From the NCBI GenBank assembly GCA_009809945.1, contig WTPW01000328.1:9643-73642 (forward strand): a DNA stretch of 64,000 nucleotides. The letters are read 5' to 3'. This document shows, piece by piece, positions 22,495-34,980 of this stretch. This DNA is from Gigaspora margarita. Taxonomy: Eukaryota > Glomeromycota > Glomeromycetes > Diversisporales > Gigasporaceae. Position numbers and translations under genes: made by a program. The first letter of the stretch is position 1; each line of letters begins with the position of its first letter. Under the pieces are notes generated by a model, which was not told the DNA's origin, did not search any database, and was given only the letters and a program-made list of their open reading frames with translations.

Positions 22495-22730
22495 TTTCTT
22501 ACTATGGAATGATACGCTCGTGAAATCTTTGATCAAATATTAAAAACGTTTATTCGTCAAAGGAAAAAATTCTTTAATAGATCGAAATAAATATAATTAA
22601 TGCCTAACTGCACTTAAAATCCAAAAGACTCACATAACCAAATTTGGGTGATTCAATTTTAAAATTCTTTATGTTAATGTAATTAATAAACTTCACGCAA
22701 TTAAGCCAATTGAAAATAACTTGGCATATA
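22495..22730. repeat. Dispersed repeat, copy 1
   Basis: Matches 40165-40410 over about 235 bp with the same order of phrases (GGAATGATAC, GTTTATTCGTCAA, TTAACTGCACTTAAA-like, AAGCCAATTGAAAATAAC). No coding frame is shared, so it is an unclassified interspersed repeat. Confidence 0.7.
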
Positions 22731-23087
22731 TAGTAAGATATTTTTTTGGAGTAGTATTATATGCAGCGCTAAACTGTATAGTAATTGCAAGTTATTTATA
22801 TATCATGGCCAAATCATTAAGTTAAAATTTTTTTCAACTTTTAGACTGTCTTTTACATTCAATATATGTACAAGTATTCGTACCATACTGATCCTGTGTA
22901 GTAACGTTAGGATATGAATTATAGCTAATCAATATGGTATAGCTTTTATTTCAGTCTGTACCATACAGAACTGCTTACTCGTACCATACTGACTGCTACA
23001 ATCCCTCCAATATGCTTTACGAATTTTGGCTTCGATTTATTGGAAGCGATTGAAAGCATCTTTAGAGTTTGATTTAGGTTAGGATCG

Positions 23088-23200
23088 GACAGGTTAGGGT
23101 AAGGTTAAGGTTAAGGTTAAGGTTAATGTTAGTATCGAATAGGTTGGGGTTAGTATTGATAGGTTGGGGTATTGATAGGTGGGAGTTAGATAGATTATAT
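23088..23200. repeat. GGTTAA/GGTTGGGGT short tandem repeats
   Basis: AAGGTTAAGGTTAAGGTTAA at about 23102 followed by diverged GATAGGTTGGGGT units. It resembles a degenerate telomere-like microsatellite, but the hexamer is not TTAGGG and there is no chromosome-end context. Confidence 0.6.
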
Positions 23201-23354
23201 TTATTAGAACTTTTTTAATATAAATAATATAAAAAGTATGAAATTATAAAAAAAAATATCATAATGTTTGTACGTACGTAGAATAATAATAATGATATTA
23301 ATGATTTTGTTTCTGGGTAAAAATTATTGTAAGTGTGGTGTAAATTCATATCGG

Positions 23355-23808
23355 GTGATTAGGCTCTGTGGCTGCAATAGCAGTGTAAGAACCTCAGATT
23401 GATAATTAGGCTCCACGGCTGCAATAGCTGCAATAGCGGTGCAAAGACCTTATGTTGTGATTAGGCTCTGCAACTGGAATAGCAGTGCAAGGACCTCATG
23501 TTTTGATTACTGCAATAGCAGTGCAAGGACCTCATGCTGTGATTGGGCTCCACGGCTGCAATAGCAATGCAAAAACCTCATGCTGTGATTGGGCTCCATG
23601 GCTAAAATTGCAGTGCAAGAACCTTATGCTGTGATTAGTCCCAGTGGCTGCAATAGCAGTGTAAGAACCTCAGGTTGTGATTAGGCTCCGTAGCTGCAAT
23701 AACAGTGCAAGGACCTCAGGTTGTGATTAGTCCCCGTGGCTGTAATAGCAGTGCAAGGACATCATGCTATGATTAAGCCCCACGGCTGCAATAGTAGTGC
23801 AAGGATCT
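23355..23808. repeat. 46-bp minisatellite, about 10 units
   Basis: The unit is GTGATTAGGCTCCACGGCTG followed by CAATAGCAGTGCAAGGACCT and CATGCT. Ten units can be counted; unit 2 carries an extra CTGCAATAG and unit 4 is shortened. Between units the commonest changes are CACGG to CATGG or TGTGG. GC content is well above the surroundings. Confidence 0.85.
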
Positions 23809-25849
23809 ATGGGTAAGTAAAAATACTCATACCGCAATATAACACTAATAACTGATTCTCATTACAGCTATATGAATTCTTCTTGATGACATTCACATGC
23901 AAAGATGCAATTGAATATAAGGTGGATAGTTAGTTTTGGATGGGAATATTCTTTGAAATTGGATATTTCAATATAATTATATAGTGCTTGTAATTGATAG
24001 TGAATAGTACCCTCATATGTTCTTTTCCATCCAAATAAAGTCATATGATTGAGCAATAGTAATGCATATTTTTGGCAGAATGTAATCGTGGTCAGTTACA
24101 TAGCAAAGTTCAGTAATAGTACCTTTCAATTTTTTTTCAAACACTCAAAAAAAAGTGGGAAAAAATTCTAACGATGTTGATTTTTTTTTCATTTTTTTCA
24201 TTTTTATTTATTGATTTATTATTTATTTATTATTTTTTATTTATTTAAACAGCCGCACGTTAGGGCGTAGTATCCGCATCATATCTAAGCCATAAGCTAC
24301 GATCAGCAGAACATATTTTTTCTTTTATTTAGTTGAGTTTTGTGTGACACTATACGTAGAGAATTTACGCACAACATCTATTTTTATTTTTATTTATTTA
24401 CACGAGAACAAAAAAAAGTTTTACACATTACGTTACATAATTGAACCAACGCAAAAAAAGAACAAATTCTTTCGTTATGATTTTTTGTTACTGCCTTTGA
24501 CGATTATTAATTATCAATTAATCATATCGGCAAAAAAATCAGAAGAAAAAAAAACCAAAATTCTAAAAAATCTCAGAAAGTATAAGCATAAACATAAAGT
24601 AAAACATACATACAAGCGTAAAAAGAAAGTTTTTTTTTAATGGAATTGAGTTGCTTTTAACCGATTCAAATGCTTTTTTTTTTCTCGTATCTAATATAGT
24701 ATAGTATAGTATAGTATCATATCATATGATATATAATATAATAATAAAAATTTCCTTTTATAGATTAAGAGAAAATTTTTGACTGCTGATCATATGCACA
24801 AAAGCATAATTGCATAATTACATTATATGACATTATATTTACATATGTACTATGTACATGAACATACTTAAGCTAGTAACATATTCTTTAAGCTTCTTGT
24901 AAATTCTTTCGAAATGGTCTTTGACGATCGGTGATTATCAATCTATCTTTCCAGTAAACAATTCGATTCAAAAAAACATAAATTTTGTAGTTGCTTAAAA
25001 AATTATGTATTAATTTATGTTGAAGTAATTCAAAACACGTCGGAAGCTCAAATAAATACTGTGCTAATGTGTAGTTTGCCATAATTAAAACTATAAGTTG
25101 CGCATATTTGCAAATTGCAAATTGCAAATTGCAAGTATGCAAATTGCAAATATGCATATTACAATATGCAAATATGCAATATAAAATTAGTTTTGAAAAT
25201 CTTACCCAAATCCGTATAAATGGTTAGCGCATTTTCTAAAGTAAGGAAAGATCTTATTTTTTTTCATACATGAGTCATACAAGATCGGGTTACATTTCAT
25301 GAAAATCAATACTAAATCCATAACTGATCTACAATTAGACCGTAAAGTAATCTTCTAAGGGTGTTAAAAAATAAAAATTTTGAATTTACTATTTTAATTC
25401 ATTACAATAGTTTATCAACAATTTTTTTATGCATCAACCTTAAAGCTGCTCAATGCGAAGTATCAAGATATCATTTGTCTCAAATCATCATGAGACTGAA
25501 TATGATAATCAATCAGTTGATTAATTAGTGATAAAGATGTGCAAATGCAGGTTTTTTTGCCTTTGTATTGCATAATGCAGCATTATGCAGCATGATGCAT
25601 TATACAATCATGCATCTTTATATAATATAATTACTTTATTAGTTTTTAATTAAGAATAATACTAATGTATATAATAATAGTATATAACTAGTTAACACAT
25701 TTTTAAATTGCTAAAATCAGCAAGAATTAGTTATTAGAAAGTTCGAAAGTAGTTAAGTTAGATAGTATTAATAATGCAGTAGCTTACTGTATATATTAAA
25801 TTATTCTATTATAACTTATTGTAAAAATTTTGTTACTATGATAATACAT
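23809..25849. other. Gene-poor stretch with weak open frames
   Basis: Two short frames are the only coding candidates. At 24344-24640 (+) a 98-codon frame has a hydrophobic middle (FLLLPLTIINYQLIISA) and a Lys-rich tail. At 25157-24888 (-) a frame gives LAQYLFELPTCFELLQHK and YWKDRLIITDRQRPF. Neither matches a known family. The rest holds a TAGTA microsatellite near 24702, CAAATTG/GCAAATATGCAA repeats at 25110-25180 and GCATTATGCAGCATGATGC palindromes near 25578. Confidence 0.35.
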
Positions 25850-26104
25850 ATATAGGGGTGAGTCAGTAAAAAAGGGACAAATTATTTTTAGTAAAATTTT
25901 TTTAATTTTTAAATTTAAATATCTTAACAACTATTTAATCAAATTGCTAAAAAATTTTTTATTTTAATCTTGAAATTTTATAGGAAAAAATAAAAAAAAA
26001 TTATTAAATTTATTAAGATAGTTGTTAAGATATTTAAGTTTAAAGTCAAAAAAACTTTTACTTAGAAAAAATTTGGCCCCTTTCTACTGACTCCTCCTAT
26101 ATAT
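25850..26104. mobile_element. MITE with ~35-bp inverted ends
   Basis: TATAGGGGTGAGTCAGTAAA on the left is matched in inverse by TTTCTACTGACTCCTCCTAT on the right. The interior is also inverted (TTAACAACTATTTAATC against AAGATAGTTGTTAAGAT), so the whole 255 bp can fold back. TA repeats at both ends obscure the target duplication. Confidence 0.75.
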
Positions 26105-26338
26105 AGTTGAAGTTGTGTTAAAATATAGTTATAAATTCTGTTATAATTTACTATAAAAGTTTTGCTATAAACTTGCTATTATAATACACTTTTTGTATTG
26201 GAATTATAGTTGCAAATTTTACAATATTATTATTTACTATAAACAAGTTTTGTTATAAAAATAATAACAATTATAATGCATATTATGCAATTAAGATTGA
26301 ATTATTTTTGTATTAAAATTATTATTATATGAGCATTT

Positions 26339-26655
26339 CTATTTGTACACAGTGTGTTTATACACAGTTATACAAACTATAATAGAAAATGCAAGCTGCA
26401 GATCAATTTTTGTACAACAAAAACAAAGCAAAATATTAAAATTAATTTTAATTTAAATTTTGCTTATGAAACTATATTTTAAAGACTAAGTAAAAAAATT
26501 CCTTGCAAAATTTTAGTATAAACTAAGCCCTAACCCATCTTAGGCCTTTACTCTAACCCTAATATTAATTAAATTTTAATTTATGTTTTTATTAAAAATT
26601 GTTTAATTTATAAGTTACATGAATAACTGTGTTTAAACACACTATATACAAATAG
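26339..26655. mobile_element. MITE with ~32-bp inverted ends
   Basis: CTATTTGTACACAGTGTGTT at the left faces AACACACTATATACAAATAG at the right; the match extends through TATACACAGTTAT/ATAACTGTGTTTA. No clear target duplication. A TTAGGCCTTTACTCTAACCC-like stretch lies in the middle. Confidence 0.75.
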
Positions 26656-26871
26656 TAATTTTCTATTATGTTTGTTAAAAAAAATTTTGTTGCAAACCTA
26701 TATTTTGCTAATTATAGCATGATTAAGATTAACTTGTATTAGAATTGAATTGATTTTTATATAGTTAAGTTTGAGTTAATTCAGTTATTGTAATTTTTAT
26801 TGTAAGCTATTGTAAACAATTTTTATTGAAGTTATTTAGTAATTTGGTTACTGTATATATTAAGTTAGTTG

Positions 26872-27053
26872 TAGAGGTTGGAACCACATTTAAATATTTG
26901 AGTTTATCACATCAAAATTTGATTTTATCATACCAAAATTCGAGTTTATCAAGTCAATTATTAATAATTAATGTGATAAACTCGAATTTTGGTGTAATAA
27001 AATCAAATTTTGATGTGATAAACTCGAATATTTAAATTCAGTTCCAACCTCTA
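26872..27053. mobile_element. hAT MITE, 182 bp, TSD GTTAGTTG
   Basis: Termini TAGAGGTTGGAAC and GTTCCAACCTCTA, flanked by GTTAGTTG at 26864-26871 and 27054-27061. Almost the whole element is an inverted repeat built on AAACTCGAATTTTGGT-type units. Arms are close to identical, so it is fairly young. Confidence 0.93.
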
Positions 27054-27061
27054 GTTAGTTG

Positions 27062-27912
27062 TATTGAAATTATTGTATAATATTATAGAACCAAAATAAA
27101 TAATATAAATATAATTCTTATTGTGTAATATTGTAAAAATATTTTGTTATTTGGGCAATTATAGTATTGGTTAAAGATATGGTTGTTTTGCATTGAAGTT
27201 ATTTTGATTTTTATACAATTAAGGTAAATAAGCTCATATTGAAATTATAATTTTATAGGAGTTATTGTACTATAAAAACCTTGTTATAAAACTTACTTGT
27301 ATTCTAGCAAGTTGATTAAGGTTGAGTTAGTTCATATTAAATTATTTTTGATTTTATTATAAGTTTTTGTTAATATTAATCTATAGCATGTAGTTTATTA
27401 ATGTATGTTATTAATAAAATATATAATTTATAAGTTCTAATTTAAAAAAATAGTTAGAATAAAGCAAATTACATAATTTTAATTATCAAAATTATATAAT
27501 AATCTCTATGTGCATTTTTAAATTTTACAAGTCTTGCATTGCATTATGCAACATTTTGTATTGCATAATGCATAAGGCACATCTCTAGTACTAACTCTAT
27601 ACCTAAAGGTTTTGATATGTGGGGTGCTTATTCTAGAAAGGGCTAGCATCTCTTTTCTTCTTGAGGTGAGTTTCTTTATTAATTTTTCTTTATTGTCTAC
27701 TTCATTATCTTGCTCTTTTAAGGGTAGAGTACAATGTCAATTATTTTTATATAAAATCGAGGTATGAAAAAAATTTATATAGGTATCACAAAAATGCCAT
27801 ATATAAAAATCTTTTAAATTGCGATTAATTTTAACTAAAAATTTGTGGCACATAGATCAAATCCTTCCTTTTATAGTAGTAAAACTTTAAATACTTGTAC
27901 TATTTAAAAAGA
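27062..27912. other. AT-rich intergenic, no gene seen
   Basis: Contains TTGCATTATGCAACATTTTG and GCATAATGCATAAGGCACAT near 27535-27583, similar in inverse to sequence near 25540-25610, so these could be outer ends of an old element now holding the MITEs between. No coding frame recognised. Confidence 0.4.
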
Positions 27913-27920
27913 CCTACATG

Positions 27921-28195
27921 CAGTGTTGTATATTTTTGCCTTTTTTGGTATGTTCATATCCAAAATTGTCCAAATGTCCAAGATTGTCCAAAGCATGTCC
28001 AGGCTTTAATATTAATAATTAATAAATCTATCTAAAAAATATATACTATATATTTTTATAGGTGCTAAACACATTCCAGTTAAAATTAAAATAGGTTATT
28101 TTAATAAAATTTCAAGTAATTTTACTTTATTTAATTGTTCAAAATTGTCCAAAATTGTCCAAATCATTGTCCAAAGCTATCCTGTGACAACACTG
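27921..28195. mobile_element. hAT MITE, 275 bp, TSD CCTACATG
   Basis: Termini CAGTGTTGT and ACAACACTG with exact 8-bp duplication CCTACATG (27913-27920, 28196-28203). Subterminal CCAAAATTGTCC-type motifs repeat on both sides. The interior is AT-rich. Confidence 0.93.
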
Positions 28196-28462
28196 CCTAC
28201 ATGTATATATCATAAAGTTTTCTATAGTAACTTCAAATTCTCCATAGTTATACAAAATCAATGATTCTAATTGGTTTATATCATATGATTTTTGGGATCA
28301 ATTTGTAACACCCAATCTTTAAATATATGTTTCTCAGTAAGGATCTAACTGATTTTAATGATTTTACTACTATTAGAATCAGAAAAACTATTCTACAACT
28401 TTTTTTAGAAATTTAAAGTAGTTAACTTAATATAATTTTTTGAATTTTTGATTTTTTCGCAT

Positions 28463-28780
28463 AGGCGATACATCGCACCCTGTAAGATCTGGTGTAATGT
28501 GAAATCAAAACAATAAATAAATTCGTTAGTTTAGGGTTAGGGTAAGGGTTAGTTTAGGGTAAGGGTTAGGTTAGGGTTAGGGTGGTGTGTTTTAACAAAG
28601 AGTTTCTAATCCAAAATTTCNTAAGGAATTTTTTTTGTTAGAGCATAAGAGGTGGTTTCATAGGCAAAATTTAGCGTTATGGCCAATTTTTGAAAAAAAA
28701 ATCATAATCGCTTCGATCTCATGTTACACCTGATTCTGAATTCTTATTGGTTGATTAGGGTAGCGATACATCGCCATGGC
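28463..28780. mobile_element. Inverted-repeat element with interstitial TTAGGG-like repeats
   Basis: GGCGATACATCGCACCC (28463) and GGTAGCGATACATCGCC (about 28759-28775) form imperfect inverted ends, with GGTGTAATGTGA/TCATGTTACACC further in. The middle (28527-28585) is GGTTAGGGTAAGGGTTAG-type sequence. No target duplication found. Confidence 0.5.
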
Positions 28781-28789
28781 GATAAATAT

Positions 28790-29520
28790 AATAATTCTAA
28801 TTTTTTTTTAATTTTAAAAAAAAAATTTTCAATTTGTTTTATATATAATTTGCAAATAGTATACTTTACCCTCAAACTAACTACTAATAATTTTATTCTA
28901 CCCTCTTCTTAGATTTGTTTATTCTTAATAATGCATCAGTATTGCTATATTTTCTTCTGGTATAGTAGATAATTATAAAGCTATAGGGTTCTATACTTAG
29001 TACCCTTTGTGCACGTTTGACTTTTAATACCAAAGTCTGTAGCTATTTAAGAATGAAGTAGTCTATAATCAAGTAGAAGCTAGGGGATAGTAAATAAATA
29101 TGGGAACAACATAATGTTACACAAGTAGATTATTAACCCCAAAATTGTCACATATCATAACTGGTTTGTAGTACAAGTAAAACATATAAAAAATCTTTTT
29201 ATTACTATGTTAACTAGCACTTGACAAGCTCTGTTTGTTACTGATTTAAAACATTTCATTCACATATCCTGTTCATGATTTCTGGAGAATTTTGTAGAGC
29301 TTGGAAGCAAAACTAAATTCTCAGAAGCCAAACACCCTATATAAAAGAAATTGCACCATTTTTAAGATAACTTTTTTTTTAAGATTGGTTCTAAGCTTGA
29401 ATAAATCTTACAAATTTAGGATTTATTCAAACCTAGGGTATATTATTTGGGTTTTTTATTAATTAGAGTTTTAAAATTAATGCATTTTATAAATATATAG
29501 ATAGCATTTTTGCTATATTG
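28790..29520. other. AT-rich intergenic, no gene seen
   Basis: No coding frame, RNA gene or element end was recognised. Confidence 0.5.
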
Positions 29521-29522
29521 AA

Positions 29523-30183
29523 TTATCCCTTAAATGGTAAGCAATTGCAGTCAAATTTGCTTGCAATTTTTTCTATAAACATTTCTTTGATTTAGTTTTT
29601 TAAATATTTAAAATATTTAAATAAAATTTTATACAATAATATTTGAAAATAAAGATTATATTTTTGCTATATTTGTATTTAAATTATAAGAAAATAAATT
29701 GTAGTTGCTTATAAGCCCAAAATATACAAATTTAAAAAAAATTTTTAATTAACAAATTATTTTAAACCTTTTTGGCAAACTCTTTGAATATTAATTTTAG
29801 ATCTATTGTTCTTAATACAACTTTATAGATTATATAAAGGATTACAATTTTTATTATTACAAGTTTTATAATTTACTTGTAAAGATTAGTATTTGTCTTA
29901 AGAGCAAAAATTTTTTTAGCTTCGGGAACATATAAAATTTTAGAAAATGTAAAAAAATTTTAATAGTAAACTCTAAAGTTACACAAACTTTACACTTTAA
30001 TTATTTAAAAGTTATTTAATAATTTTAAAAAATTTTTATAATAAAGTTAATAAAATATATTTCAAATAATATATTATATAAAATAGAAAATTTCTAAATT
30101 ATTTATTTGTTGTTTTATTTAAAAAACCTTAAAGATTTTCAAAATTGCAGGCAAATTTGCCTGCAAGACCTTTTAAGGGATAA
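29523..30183. mobile_element. 661-bp inverted-repeat element
   Basis: TTATCCCTTAAATGG at the left and TTTTAAGGGATAA at the right continue as AAATTTGCTTGCAATTTT against AAAATTGCAGGCAAATTT, giving arms of about 50 bp. The interior has no coding frame. Superfamily not determined; no clear target duplication. Confidence 0.72.
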
Positions 30184-30414
30184 ACTAAAAATTAAAATAA
30201 AATTTTTTTAATTTACTTTTAAACTTATCAGTGTAAAAGTTTGATTAGTAAAAATTTTATTTAATGTATTATATATATAAATTTATTGTACTAGTATTTA
30301 TTTTATAATAAAAAATTGTCTTGAATTTATTTTTTACAATTTAAATTCGATTTTAATAATACTATTCCTTTAGTATGACACATCTTATTTTTTCTAATAC
30401 CAACCTATAGTAAC

Positions 30415-30508
30415 CAAGAGTGTTTTTAAGCATCAATCTTGATGCGATTTTCTAATGATCAAAAGTATGAATAGTGATATTATTAAAATTTGCTTAAGCA
30501 CCACTCTT
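30415..30508. mobile_element. Small MITE-like hairpin (~95 bp)
   Basis: CAAGAGTGTTTTTAAGCA faces TGCTTAAGCACCACTCTTG, with a second internal dyad GCATCAATCTTGATGC. No convincing target duplication. Confidence 0.5.
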
Positions 30509-30887
30509 GTTAATAATTGTAGCGATCTAAATTGCAATTAAATTAAAAATCTAAAGTAGCTTTCATTGGCTATAAGCAGTTTATTAAATATTATCTAAAA
30601 TTTTGCAAAGAATATAATAAATAGTAATATATTAGTATGTTGATAACAAAATCTATAATAAAAAGTAAAAATACTTGAATAATAACTCTATTTATCTTAA
30701 GTTTTGATAACTAGTGCAAAAATCAGAGCAGAAAGTTTGGATAGAATAATAAATACTCCTAAATATTACAGTATTTAATCTACTATAATACTTCTTTGCC
30801 TTGTGTTTCATCAGCTTTTTTTTTGACTCCAATCTATTATAATAATATTAGATATTCTATTAGCAAAGTTTTATATTCTTTTTTTTT

Positions 30888-31025
30888 TGATAAGTAGATG
30901 CCTTATATTCATCCTTTTTAGCTTCTTCCAGATCATAAACAAGTGCCTTACTTTTATCCTTTTTAACTCCTAGGTTATAAGCAAATGCCTTCTATTCATC
31001 CTTTTTACCTCCCTTATGTTTATTT
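30888..31025 (-). repeat. Three direct ~60-bp repeats with coding-like period
   Basis: The phrases ATGCCTTATATTCATCCTTT, GTGCCTTACTTTTATCCTTT and ATGCCTTCTATTCATCCTTT recur at 57-60 bp. Read on the minus strand they give repeats of the form AKKDEYKAxTY. The repeats lie just downstream of the gypsy fossil and could be part of it or of an unrelated repeat protein. Confidence 0.5.
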
Positions 31026-33635
31026 CTTTTAGCACCTCCTGGATTCAAGGTTATTCATTCTAAAATTCAAACCAGTTAGGTGGTTTTTACACAGTGCCTC
31101 TTTTAATATTCTTCCTCCTGATCCAAGTTAGTTAGCAGAACGTGTTTCTGCTAATGCTTTTTCTTTCTTTGAACTGGAGATATTCTTGTAATATCTTAGG
31201 CATGTTACAGAAAATATATGATTCAATTCTTAAAGACATGAAAAACTATTGTTAAACTTTTATGAAGTTAGCTATCAGCCTTCAGATATTTTGAATTTTG
31301 AAAAAAATCCATATTCAAATAGCTAAAATTTTTTTTAAAATTTTTGAAGGTTTGATACCAATAATATTTTATCTGTATAAATCTATATGTAAATCTATAT
31401 TGTGACAATTTTGAAGATCGATTATCTACTTGTATAACATTGAGTTGTCCCCAATTATTTACTATTCCTAGATAGAAGTAGGCAGTACCTAAGTACTGAT
31501 GAAAATGTTTAACCACCCAAACCACTATCAAATATTCTAGCTTTGTCTTATAATAATTTCGCTCTTTTCTCATAAGACTTCTGCTTGCATAGGCCACTGC
31601 ATATTCCTTTTTTATCTTTGAAAATTTAAGCCCACATGGCCCTAACCTAGTGTCTAAAGCATTAGTATACAAATAAAAAGACTTTGAGAAATCAAAATAG
31701 CATAGAATCAGAGCTGTTATTAGCTTCTGGAGAACTTCAGACATCTAGTATAGAGGTAATACTTGAAATTTTTCAACAAAAACACCTAAACTTTGAAAAG
31801 CAAAAAACAGTTTTTGGCAATTATCTTGGCATCTAGTAGTCCAATTTAAATAAACTTTTTTTTTTAAATGAAGCTCTTTGTGAGGCGCATTTAACAAAAA
31901 AAGTTTATTCAATTCTGATTACTGGATTAGAAGTTATTAAAGTAAATAGATTTTGTTATTTTTAGCAAATTAGATCAAAATTGGGCAAAATCCAGTTATA
32001 ACCTATATAAGAGATGTCTGAGATCCTGCTTTTGGTTTATTTTGAAGGCTTCTTGTTGTTTCTGTTCCCAATTATAGACCTTGTCCTTTTTCAACAGGTC
32101 AAGTAAAGGCCATGCTATCCTTAAGAAGTCTTTATAAATTGATAGTAGTAAAATACAAGACCTAGGAAAGCTTTTAGTTGATATAGGTTTATAGGCATAA
32201 GAAAGTCCTTGACTTTTAACAACTTGTCTTCATCAGGTAGGATTTCTTCTTTATTTACTACATGCCTGAGGAACTTAATTTCTGGCCTAAAGAAATAGCA
32301 CTTTTCTTAATTTAATTTTAATTTTGCTTCTTTTAATATAATAAAAACCTCTTTTAGGTATCAGATGTGTTCCTTGAAGGTTTCTAAATATATGATGATA
32401 TTATCAAGATTTACTACCCCAAACTTGCTTCTGTATTCATATAGCATTTTATCTATAAGTTTTTGGAATGTAGCTAGAGCATTATATAAACCAAATGGCA
32501 TTACGTTAAATTCATAAGTGCTAAATTTGGTTATAAGTTTATTTTTTGTTTTTTTTATGCATGGCTACTTGCTAGTAACTACTGGTCCAATTCAAACTCA
32601 AAACTAATGTGCACTGTGGAAGGCTTTTAGGACCTTTTTAATTAAAGGTAAGAGTATATGTCTTTTTCAGTAGCACTTTTTAGCTTCCTATAATCAATGC
32701 ATAATCTTTTTTTATCATCTTTTTTTAGTACTACTACTACTGGCAAGGCCAAGGACTACTTCTACACTTTCTAATGATATCATTTTCTTTTATGGCTTGA
32801 ATTTTCCTTATATAAAACTCTTGTTCATCCCTTAACATCCAGTAGTAGGTTTGCTTGATAGGTTTGGCTATACTAGTATTTATTTCATAGTAGATTAAGT
32901 TTGTACAACTAAGTTCTAGAGTCTGACCTTTCTCTGCAATATTTTCTGCAAAGGCAGCTCTATTGGCTTCTAATAATGTTTCTACTACTGCCTTTTTATC
33001 TACACTTAGGTATGCCCAGATTTTTGGAGTAACAAGGCCACAAGGATCGACTTTGGTTAGGTACATGGTCAGGTTGTCTTCTACATAATCCTTGTATTTG
33101 CCTTTAATTTCATTTTTCAGTTCCCATCCTTCTAAGTAATATGTTTTATATTTCTGCACTTCTTTTTCCTTGAACTCAAGTTCCTCTATCATATCATCGA
33201 TTTCAACTGACTCTTCTTTCTTGCTAATCAATAGGGGTTGATTGTCTAGGTAAGTAGTTAGTACTACTATTTCTTTTCTCTTATAATTTATCTGGCATTA
33301 AAGTCCCACTATGCTTGTACTATTTCAAACCAGTTAGTGCCTAACAAGAGGGTCTCATTCAGTAACTCTATTACTTGGAGTGGAGTATAGAGGCCTGCAA
33401 ATTTCAAAATTTTCAGCCCGGCCCGGCCCGCAATTAAAGTTAAAAATTTTTTGCCGGCCCGGTCCAGCCTGCTTTAATTAATTTAAATTTTGGGCCCGGC
33501 CCAGCCCGCAAATATATAAATTTAAAATAAGTTAAATTCTTTATTAAATATAACAGATAATAAGTTTATAAATTAATTTATTTTATAAATATGTATATTT
33601 TTTAGTACTAAACAAATTTATATATATTTCTGAAA

Positions 33636-34134
33636 TAAGCTACTCTGAAAATAAGCTACTTTTCTTTTTTAAAGAAAAATATAAAAACTTCTTATATTTG
33701 AAAATAAGCTACTTATACAATTATCAGTAGTTATTCTATAGTATAATCAAAATTTTACCAAGTAAGTCAATCTACCTTATTAAGTAAAAATTGTCCAGAA
33801 GAGCAAAATACATATATTTTGAAAGCTTTATCCAAATTAGATAACTTTTAATTAATACGTTTTTGCATATTACATTCAATAAAAAATTTAAAATTTTTTT
33901 AAAATTATATTCATTAAATGTAAAAATCAAAAGTCAATTAATAAAAAGATATCCTATTTGTATAAAATTTTAAAAATATATGTATTATGATTTTCTGAAC
34001 AAACTTTACTTAATAACCATTATCAATTTACTTAATGAAATTTTTCGCAAATAATAAAAGGCTATTTTTATTCTAAAATAAGCTACTCACACTATTTTTA
34101 TATAATTTTTCTTTCAAAAATGGAGCTTATTTTG
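33636..34134. repeat. Fold-back repeat with AAAATAAGCTAC ends
   Basis: GAAAATAAGCTAC near the left is mirrored by GGAGCTTATTTTG at the right. Long internal arms match in inverse (ATATATTTTGAAAGCTTTAT against ATATGTATTATGATTTTC-like sequence). A related fold-back occurs at about 39240-39662, also inside a hAT element. Confidence 0.6.
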
Positions 34135-34139
34135 NNAAT

Positions 34140-34315
34140 ATATAGTACTTAATNTATAAAGTTAGAATTTATTAGTAAAATTTTAAGAATAATAAGATTT
34201 TATAGAATTTTATTAATAAAATTTTATAAATTTTATTATTCTTAAAAGTTTTACTAATTAATTTTAACTTAATATACTAAGTAAATTTGTTTAATACTAA
34301 AAAATACATAGATAT
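34140..34315. repeat. Single diverged copy of the window-start satellite unit
   Basis: AAAGTTAGAATTTATTAGTA, the dyad ATTTTATTAATAAAAT and AGTAAATTTGTTTAATACTA follow the same order as in the 1-1357 array. It is nested within the GC-rich-ended hAT element. Confidence 0.75.
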
Positions 34316-34980
34316 ATATTTAAACTTTAATTTAAAAAAAAAAGATTTTTAATAAACAAAAAATTATAATCTAATCTAATTTGTAGGTATAATTAATTAT
34401 TAAATTTAGCTTGGCCCAACTTGCAATTATAAAATTTTAGGCCTGGCCCAGCCCGCAATTATAAAATTTTAGCCCGGCCCGGCCCGCAATTATAAAATTC
34501 AATTGTTAGGCCCGGCCCGGCCTGCAAACCGGGCCGGGTGGGCCTGGGCCGGGCTGGGCTTCGGGACCCAATGCAGGCCTCTAGTGGAGTAGGTACAAGT
34601 ATGCCCTGTACAATTAATTTTGCTTCATTTATTCATTTTCGTGCCATTTCTTTCTAACCATTTGCAGTAACTACTACTACTTTGGAGAGTATATCAATAC
34701 CAAGACCTAACTTTTTTCTTAGCTGTTTGTAATAATGCTCAATGCTACCCCAAAGTCAAGAATTGCTACTATAGAGTTTTTTTGGATTCATATGTGATAC
34801 TTTGCAGTGATAGTCAAGTACATACTGAAATGTTTCTCATTTGTCACATAGTTAATATTAGTAGGTTCAGTGAGCTAGGGACTATGGCATAATATTTTAG
34901 CAAAGTTCCTTCTTTTGTTGGGATACTGCAGTATCTGTACAATAGTTGCACTTGACTGAATACTTAAAATCTCTTCTGAC

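Larger units (their letters stand above)
33388..34583. mobile_element. hAT element, 1196 bp, GC-rich subterminal repeats, TSD GTGGAGTA
   Basis: Termini TAGAGGCCTGCA and TGCAGGCCTCTA with exact 8-bp duplication GTGGAGTA (33380-33387, 34584-34591). Both ends carry arrays of AGCCCGGCCCGGCCCGCAAT-type units (33415-33510 and 34405-34560) in an otherwise extremely AT-rich element. No coding sequence remains. It sits in the gypsy fossil and contains two nested palindromic repeats (see 33636 and 34140). Confidence 0.93.

Noticed and set aside
23355-23808. CRISPR-like array
   Set aside because: Units are contiguous with no unique spacers; it is a minisatellite in a eukaryotic genome.
25534-27588. One 2-kb element bounded by AGATGTGC and GCACATCT
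   Set aside because: Shared ends are only 8 bp and the flanks do not match as a target duplication.
28527-28585. True telomere
   Set aside because: The TTAGGG-like run is short, degenerate, and has unrelated sequence on both sides.
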